This document shows, one piece after another, positions 57,472 through 64,000 of a DNA stretch of 64,000 nucleotides. The notes below the pieces were generated by a model that ran no database searches, was not told the DNA's origin, and saw only the letters and a list, made by a program, of their open reading frames with translations. A program made the translations under genes and the position numbers. Source of the DNA: Blasia pusilla (Eukaryota; Marchantiophyta; Marchantiopsida; Blasiales); the NCBI GenBank assembly GCA_050084515.1, contig CM114275.1, positions 14,508,001 to 14,572,000 on the forward strand, given 5' to 3'. The stretch's first letter is position 1; every line of letters starts with the position of its first letter.

Positions 57472-58590
57472 GTGAGAGTGCTCATGTGGAATATCCGAGG
57501 CCTTTCAACAACAAAGTATATGAGTGCTCTACCAACTTGGGAGATGGCGGATATTATCAATATTGTGGAGACTTGGGAACATGAGAGCAATACTATTGCA
57601 GAGATGCAAGGGTTTACTTTGGTGGGATCAACATGGAATCAAAGAAGGCCTTCTTTGATTCCATGGCGGTATTGCTACTTTCATCAAGTCTCAATTTCTA
57701 CCTCTCATTCATCTAGAAGATCAAGATATTGGGGGCCAATATCATTGGCTACGTCTTGGTTTGGCTGAGGGATCTTATTGTTATTTGGCAGTTTGTTATT
57801 TTGCACCACTCTCCATGCCTATCTACTCAACACGCACTCACAATCGAAGTCAACCGTTCCATCGACTTATTGGGGATGTTCTCAAATATCAAAGCAAAGG
57901 TGAAGTCTTTCTAGTTGGAGATTTCAATGCCCAATTTACCCAATTCAGTGATTCCTTGATTTCTCCTCTTCTCAAAGAATATGAGGATGGTTTGTGGTCT
58001 AGAATCTCTTCAGATCTTTCTACAAATCCTTTGACAGAGCATTTTTTAACCTTTGGAGCCACTTGTAATTTGAAAGTTCTTAATGGAACCTCTCATTTTC
58101 CCAACTCTCACTTCAATACGTGTTTCTCCTCTACCGGCGCTAGCACTATCGATTATCTTCTGTCCTCGCCCGCTGATAGCTCTCTTATCTCTAAATTTGA
58201 TATTCTAGAACCTCAACCTGAATCAGATCATGCACCTCTTTTGTTTACTCTCTCTCACTATCAAAGGCCATTCCTCTCTCGACATGTCAATCTATTTTAG
58301 CTTCTCCCAAATTTCGCTTAGATCCTGGTAAAAAAGATCTTTATATGCTACATTTACAAGAACTCTTGACTCGCATTGTATGGAGCCCGGATCCAAACAC
58401 GGCAAGTATGCAACTAACGGAATTGCTCAAAAACAGTGCATCTAAGTTCTTTGCGCGCCACAAGGATAGAAGTGCTAGGAGGCTGCCTTGTAATGGGTGG
58501 TTTGACTCTGAATGCAAGCAAGCAAGGGCACGATCAGTTGATAAATCTTTGGATATCCCAAGTCGGCTTATTATGACGAGCCTTTACAAA
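57472..58590 (+). pseudogene. LINE ORF2 endonuclease (copy M), rearranged
   Basis: Begins with RVLMWNIRGL. At 57637-57668 the coding sequence is replaced by a perfect inverted duplication that deletes the GRGYGG block. A 15-bp deletion turns GDFNARTRTAQ into GDFNAQ. Near 58250 a frameshift follows ESDHAPLLFTLS. The remainder (58345-58590) is open up to the junction with inverted 5'UTR DNA. Confidence 0.87.
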
Positions 58591-58597
58591 TACTTGG

Positions 58598-58930
58598 CTA
58601 GGGCGCCTCCTTATACTCCAAGCTGCCTCCGAATTTCAGCTTCATATGACACTCCACCTCAAAGTTATGGCCTCGGCAAGATTCAGATCTGAAATCCTCA
58701 AATCTACAAGAGCAGAAACTCAAATCTCTCACAACTTCGTGTGTATAACTCGGTTGTGCTTGCAATTCTGAGGGCTAGGGCGCCTCTCTATACTCCACGT
58801 TGCCTCCAAATCTCAGCTTCATATGACACTCCATCTCAAAGTTATGGCCTTAGCAAGATTCAGATCTGAAATCCTCAAATCTACAAGAGCAGAAACTTAA
58901 ATCTCTCACAACTTCGTGTGTATAACTCGA
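58598..58930 (-). repeat. Inverted LINE 5'UTR monomers
   Basis: Two monomers in the opposite direction to copy M, directly abutting it. They share the ACAACTTCGTGTGTATAACTC marker. No ORF1 follows, so only promoter-type DNA is present. Confidence 0.85.
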
Positions 58931-59023
58931 TAGCACATTCTCTTATGTCGAGGCTATTTGACAATTCGGAAGACTAAGGTACATTTTCTAACTATCTTCT
59001 TCATTTTTATTTATAGACATAAT

Positions 59024-59683
59024 CCACAAACCACCTACGTCATGTTGCTAGTACTCCTTTGACGTCTAAGTCAGAACCATCAATCTAGGCTTCTCCTCAT
59101 ATAAGGGGGCCGATGAGATTAATGGTGCTGAAAGAAATGGATGTTGAGAATCCAACAATTTCTGGCCATCATAGCAGCATAGAAAATATTTCCAAGGGCA
59201 CAATGTTGGGTTCTCAACATCCGCTTCTCGTTATGCATAATTAATCCAATCCAAGGTTACGTGTGGCCGTGGACAAAGTCTGTGTCGATAGATATGTCCA
59301 TGTCTGTGGACTTACGTCTGTCTTATGGAAGGACTTGTCCTTATGGGCCTCACCTTCCCCTTCCTTATCATCACTCCTACTTGCCTATATGTTCCATACT
59401 TTCTTGTTTCTTCCTTCCTCCATCCCCACTTCCTCCCCCCTTATTGCCCTACTTACCCTTGCCCTATCTTCCATTATGAGCTATAAAGTATGGGCCCCAC
59501 CTCTTGCAATCTATGTCTATGGACATGTCCAAGCTTGTCCATCCATGTCGGTCCTAGGGACGAACTTGTCTATTTTTGTGCAACCTTAATCTGATCGGGC
59601 CCTTACATGAGGAGAATTCTAGATTGATGGTTCCGATTTAGACGTTAAAGCAGTCCTAATAATATGATATAAGTGGTTTGTGG
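59024..59683. mobile_element. 660-bp non-autonomous element with ~88-bp terminal inverted repeats
   Basis: Left repeat 59024-59112 and right repeat 59597-59683 are inverted copies (about 80% identical by eye), with outer ends CCACAAACCAC and GTGGTTTGTGG. A second inverted pair lies inside at 59139-59160 and 59201-59222 (GGATGTTGAGAATCCAACAATT type). The interior 59260-59590 holds GTCCATG/CATGGAC-rich DNA that recurs near 63550-63640. No transposase is encoded. No obvious target-site duplication; superfamily not determined. Confidence 0.72.
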
Positions 59684-59699
59684 AGTAGCGTTACTAGGA

Positions 59700-59760
59700 T
59701 TATCTAATCCTATATTACGTCAGAGTTCGGACCGTCCTTATGCAATATAGGATTAGATAA
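59700..59760. repeat. Perfect 17-bp inverted repeat (hairpin)
   Basis: TTATCTAATCCTATATT at 59700-59716 pairs with its complement at 59744-59760, leaving a 27-base loop. It could be a tiny foldback element or an RNA stem in the leader or LTR of the copia element that follows. Confidence 0.8.
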
Positions 59761-59991
59761 GGTAGTATTTTTTCTATTAATAAAAAAAAAGAAAATAGGT
59801 AGAAAAACCTAGTTTCCCGAGTAGTCAAATAGTGAGGAGCCGCAGCGGTAACATATTTTCTTATGTCAAGTTATCTCCATGTTCAGGTTGCATCGGAGCT
59901 ATTTTGTGAGCGCACGGACAGACTAGGCCACTTTGTATCTCCAAGATTTGTATCATATTTCAAAGATTTTGTCAAAATTTGTTTCCTCAAA

Positions 59992-60003
59992 TAGTATCAA
60001 AGC
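59992..60003 (+). other. Primer-binding site of a copia element
   Basis: TAGTATCAAAGC matches the usual initiator-Met-tRNA primer site TGGTATCAGAGC except for two G-to-A changes. It is 61 bases before the gag start at 60064, so the 5' LTR should end at about 59990, although no second LTR copy was found. Confidence 0.55.
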
Positions 60004-60063
60004 TATAGGTTTTCCAATAATTTGTATTTGGCCATCTAGTGTGTTTGCACAAATTCTTGAGAG

Positions 60064-61735
60064 ATGGCTACTTCTTCATCAGTTCTTGCTTGCCTTCCTT
60101 CGCTGGGTGAAGGGAAGTTATATGGGTCTAACTATAAAGTGTGGAAGTTCAAAATGAGAACTTTTCTTGAATTATTTGAGATCTGGGAGACGGCCATAGG
60201 GATCAATTCGAATCCACAAGCTACTTTGAGTTCTGCATGTTCATCTTTATTTAATTTGGTGATATTGATCATATTGCCTTGCAAGCGTGGAAACCTAGAA
60301 ATGTTGATGCTCTATACGCTATTCTTAGATTCAAAATCTGGAGAATTAGCTTATGTCTGAGAAATTTTTACAAGCAAAGAGCGCAGAGCAATTTTTTACA
60401 AGGATCAAGAATCTTCAAGACGAGATGGCATCATAAGGAATTTTGAAGTCTATCAAAGATTTGGCACGTCCGTGCATAAGAAATTTTCCTCCAAGGTATG
60501 ATAGTTTGGACACTCCATTGAATACTCAAGTAAGACCCATGTCGATTACTTTTGAAAATTTAGCACACTTTTGGTAGAAGATGAAATGCGCTTCAAAGTA
60601 AGAGTGATAAAATATTTACAACCAACATATAGAGAGGTAGAAATCAAGATTACACTTCAAATATAAAAAATAAATTTCCAAACAAAGCATTCAAATGCTT
60701 TTATTGTGGTAACATAGGTCATATTATCAAAGATTGTAGAAAGAGGTATCAGGATAAGAAGTTAGGGTGTTTAAGACCAAAGCAAGAGTCTGGAAATTTT
60801 CTAGAATTAGAAGAACATGAGATAGATGCTTGGGTACCAATCAAAGAGTTTTGCACATATGCAAAAAATTCCACCAAGTCAAAGAGTGAAGATACATGAG
60901 TGCTCGATAGTGGAGCATCTAGGCATATGACCAATCATAAGGATTGGTATAGCTCCTTACAGTTTCTATAGGAGCCCATCGTTGTTATTGTTGAGAATAA
61001 TGCAAAGCGCCCTAAAAAAGGGAAAGACGCAATTTCTTTAGTCCCACCAAAAGAAAATGAAAAAAAATTAATTGATGAAGTGTATGTACCAGAGTTGAAG
61101 CATAATTTGCTTTCAATTGCAGTATTATGTGATCGCAACTTAGAAGTTTGTTTCAAGAAATATGGAGCAGTCGTTCAAGATATGAATGGGAAAGTAGTGG
61201 GTATAGGTATATGGCGTGGAAATGTCTACGAGTTGTATGCTTTCAAGACAAGTGTAGATATAGATCTTGATAGTAGTAAGCTATGGCATGAGAGATTTGG
61301 TCACCTAAGCTTTTCCTTACTTAGTCAGATGCAAAAATCTGGCATGATCGCTAATTTACCAACAATTTCTAGAATGTTGGATACATGTGAAGCTTGTATG
61401 ATGGGCAAGCAACACCGACAAGCATTCCCAAAAGAGTCTAGAAATAGAGCAAGGGCTTCTCTAGAGCTAATACATGTTGACCTATGTGGTAAAATACGAA
61501 TTGTGGCATTAGATGGTTCTTCCTACTTCCTTTTAGTTATCAACAATTATAGTAAGAAGATGTGGGTGTATTTCCTTCGTGATAAGGCAATTGTTTTTGG
61601 AAAATTTAAAGTATGGCACTTAAATGAGGAGAACAAGCCCAAGGTATATTGGGAATAAGAGGTTGTAGCATGCGTAGTCTTCTTGATTAACCAAACTCCA
61701 AAAGTTCCTAGGAGTATGCTCTTGGTATGTTCCAT
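60064..61735 (+). pseudogene. Ty1/copia gag-pol, decayed
   Basis: Gag start MATSSSVLACLPSL with a YKVWKFKMRTFLEL block (60064-60360); zinc knuckle CFYCGNIGHIIKDC (60696-60738); protease (W)VLDSGASRHMT with TGA in place of Trp (about 60897); GAG-pre-integrase LWHERFGHLS and CEAC; integrase VDLCG and a FLLVINNYSKKMWVYFL block where the usual DD is NN, so the second catalytic Asp is lost. The rest of integrase is cut and RT and RNase H are absent. Protease and integrase precede any RT, as in Ty1/copia. Confidence 0.82.
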
Positions 61736-64000
61736 CTGAACCTATTCTACCTCTAAACTCGCCTCTAAATATGTCTGTTGAAGGAGAGAATGTGACTATA
61801 GACCAACAAAAATTGCCTAAAAATTCCCCATGCATTAGTGTAGGGTTAGGAGAGGTCCTAAACTCTTTAATGAAATCTATTAACCATGGTCGAACAATGT
61901 ACGTCTTCAATCTGTCAATACTAGTAAGAGTTCAAGTCACATGTAAAAGGCATCCACCTCTGAACAACAACTTCATAGATCAAGTAGAGTTATATATCCT
62001 ACATTACAAAAGTAAGGATGATGTCCATTTTGCATGGAAATGGACGATACATATTAAGTGTCATATTTGGGCATTGATTTCTTTTTTAACAATTTTCAAT
62101 GTTATTCTCACTTTTACGTAGATTTGACATATATTTGGTACAAAATTCACTATTTAAGGTTTTCTCGTAATTTCAATCTAAAACTTATGAAATTTTTTTC
62201 ATATTGAAAGGATATCTTTTGCAAAGTGATGGTACGATTAGTGCAAAATTAGTATCAAAGGTCCACATCGAGATCAATAAATTAAGTTTCATATTTTTTA
62301 TTTATATGATAATATGATTTTTTCATTTTAATCAAGTTGAACGTATCGAAAATCCATATTGAAATGAGGAAATTTTATGTGTAAAGAGTATTGTATTCAA
62401 GAAGATCCAGTCAAAATCCATATCATAAATTACATGAAATTTCTAAAAACATGGTATAATTATTAATGATAATAAACAAAAGGAATGTTAACTTCCCGAA
62501 AATGACCTCTTGGACCTCCATTTTTCAATATCAAGGTGTAACAAATATTGCTAGTATCTTCACAACATGTAAATGATCTCAAACGCTTTTGAGATGAGAC
62601 CTTAATCTCTATACTAGGGCAAAAGTTGTATGGTAATTTGTGCACCTGATTACCTCTAAAACAAGAGGTCAATCTAAACTTTCGTGAATCCTTATGGACA
62701 TGCATGTAACACACATCTCCATGAGCTTAGAAAACATATGAATTGTGGGAGACTACCTTTTCATAATGGCTAAGATGGTACATGTAGCATTTGACACCAC
62801 ACATATTAAGTAAATAAAATGGATTTCTTAGATTGCATAAAAAATATGGGAGAATATATAATATTTCCGATGGTAATAAGAGAGTTTCTTACCATACCTT
62901 CTTAATATAGAAAGTATTCCTTATACTTCATAAGCAATTAGGGTTGCAAACCATTCTACAATGTCTCAAGTTATAGATATAGAGTTTGATAGTATTCACA
63001 ATTTCTAGAATACAAAGGATCTCTTATACTATATACGCAACTATAGGAGAAGACATTACATTGTCTCTTGTGTTACATATAGTGTTTGATATAATGCACT
63101 TTTCTTTATAGAATAAGTGTAAGTGAGATTGTTTAAGTAATCATGGGAGAAGATTTTCCTAAAATATCTCAAGTGCAAAAAATAATATTTGATACCATGA
63201 CTTCACTTTCCTACTTGGCCAAATCTACCATTACTCCCTCATAAGGCATAAAGGAAGCACAAACATGCTGAACTTTAAGGATAGAAGTTACAAGCGCACT
63301 CTTCTACTAATCACCGAATCATTTTGGCGTGTCAATGAAGCAATTACTAACCAAGGGTGGAGTTTTGGGTTTAGGATAAAGTAAAATTTTACATGATAAG
63401 GGCTTTGTTGATCACCACATCATGGCTTCGGATGGGCCTAAGGCAGATCAATTCGTCTAGATGATGAAGAGGAATTTATGCTAAGATATCTTACCTCGAT
63501 AAGGTTGCATGCAAACAAAATTTGTGTTCATGAACATACACATGTCAATGTACGTGTGTCCGTCCCACACATTGCAATCTATGTTGATGGATGTATCTAA
63601 ACTTACCAAAGTATGGACTTGTTCATATTTGAGTCTATATTAAACTCAAGACAAAATATCTTGCACATGAGAGCTCCCTCAATTACCATCTCATTGTGGA
63701 AGCAGTTGATGGATCACCGACAGTCCATCACATTCGTTGATAAATTGCCAATTTCTAAGATAGAGGCCAATGGGTAATTTGTGATGTGGGTCAATCATTA
63801 ATCTAGCCTTGCATATGGAACAAAAATTATTGGCCCATAAGGTTATTTTGTATTCAATGCGGAAGGTTGCCTTGGCAACATGAGAGTGATTCTAAAATAC
63901 ACAAGACAAGTGTTCCAATAGACATACATACTCGTGAGGCTCTTTGGAGATCATATGCTTGCTTTTGTAAAATAATGAAATATTAATGTAATTTCAGTGC
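61736..64000. other. Unassigned AT-rich DNA
   Basis: No gene or further copia polymerase is recognised. A diverged tandem repeat lies within (62840-63205). Around 63540-63640 is a short segment similar to the interior of the 660-bp element (GTCC...CACATTGCAATCTATG...GGA). Confidence 0.4.
62840..63205. repeat. Diverged tandem repeat, period about 100 bp
   Basis: Three to four imperfect units aligned on GCAA-T--GGG--G-A-A..TT..(A)ATGTCTC.(A)GT..(T)A.ATA..(G)TTTGATA. starting at about 62932, 63036 and 63138. Identity is low, so this is tentative. Confidence 0.45.

Larger units (their letters stand above)
56206..58597 (+). mobile_element. LINE copy M, 5' half
   Basis: 5'UTR monomers (56206-56690), ORF1 and the endonuclease, ending inside the linker before RT at LYKYL. 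It is then joined to an inverted LINE 5'UTR (58598-58930). The left end abuts the 5' part of the main gypsy element. Confidence 0.9.

Overview
The window is nuclear DNA from a green-lineage eukaryote, probably a streptophyte. The evidence is one intact nine-exon gene for a plant-type DEG9 serine protease, a plant-like mix of LINE, Ty3/gypsy and Ty1/copia elements, and a C5 methyltransferase and PHD fingers carried inside retroelements. The L1-type ORF1 proteins and the methyltransferase-bearing elements point to a non-seed land plant or charophyte rather than a flowering plant; the species cannot be named from the sequence alone. Most of the window is nested, decayed mobile DNA. The only confident host gene lies at 10143-14841.

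Layout. 1-4785: parts of three LINE copies. 4786-5605: gag fragment of a second gypsy family. 5606-10142: mostly unassigned, with a 133-bp CT microsatellite and a small fragment resembling a retroelement protein. 10143-14841: DEG9 on the minus strand. 15135-17640: GC-rich then AT-rich intergenic DNA. 17808-22858: full-length but broken LINE. 22859-26210: plus-strand gypsy remnants (integrase, PHD finger, LTRs). 26213-32890: LINE cluster with a nested insertion. 32891-43020: an unusual composite locus. 44021-56205: a gypsy element on the minus strand with gag, protease, DNMT3-like domain, reverse transcriptase/RNase H, integrase and PHD finger, split by a LINE at 45304-49790. 56206-58930: LINE and inverted LINE 5'UTR. 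59024-59683: 660-bp element with inverted repeats. About 59990-61735: decayed copia element. 61736-64000: unassigned AT-rich DNA.

Two systems stand out. The first is the gypsy family that carries a DNMT3-like cytosine methyltransferase between protease and reverse transcriptase and a PHD finger after the integrase; such an element could write and read chromatin marks on its own DNA. This copy is dead: the ENV motif is deleted and there are nonsense and frameshift lesions. The second is the 32.9-43.0 kb locus. It has a minus-strand, intron-containing gene with a coiled-coil N-terminus, a ParB/sulfiredoxin-like domain and a putative amino-methyltransferase-like domain. A divergent plus-strand gene carries a zinc-binding, transposase-like domain. 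Arrays of 25-29-bp palindromes sit at regular 64-bp and 67-bp spacing in its non-coding parts. Both systems are decayed here.

The LINE family is itself notable: its 5'UTR is built from tandem ~177-bp monomers, its 3' end is a short hairpin followed by TTTACCA repeats instead of poly(A), and its ORF1 protein is of the coiled-coil/RRM L1 type.
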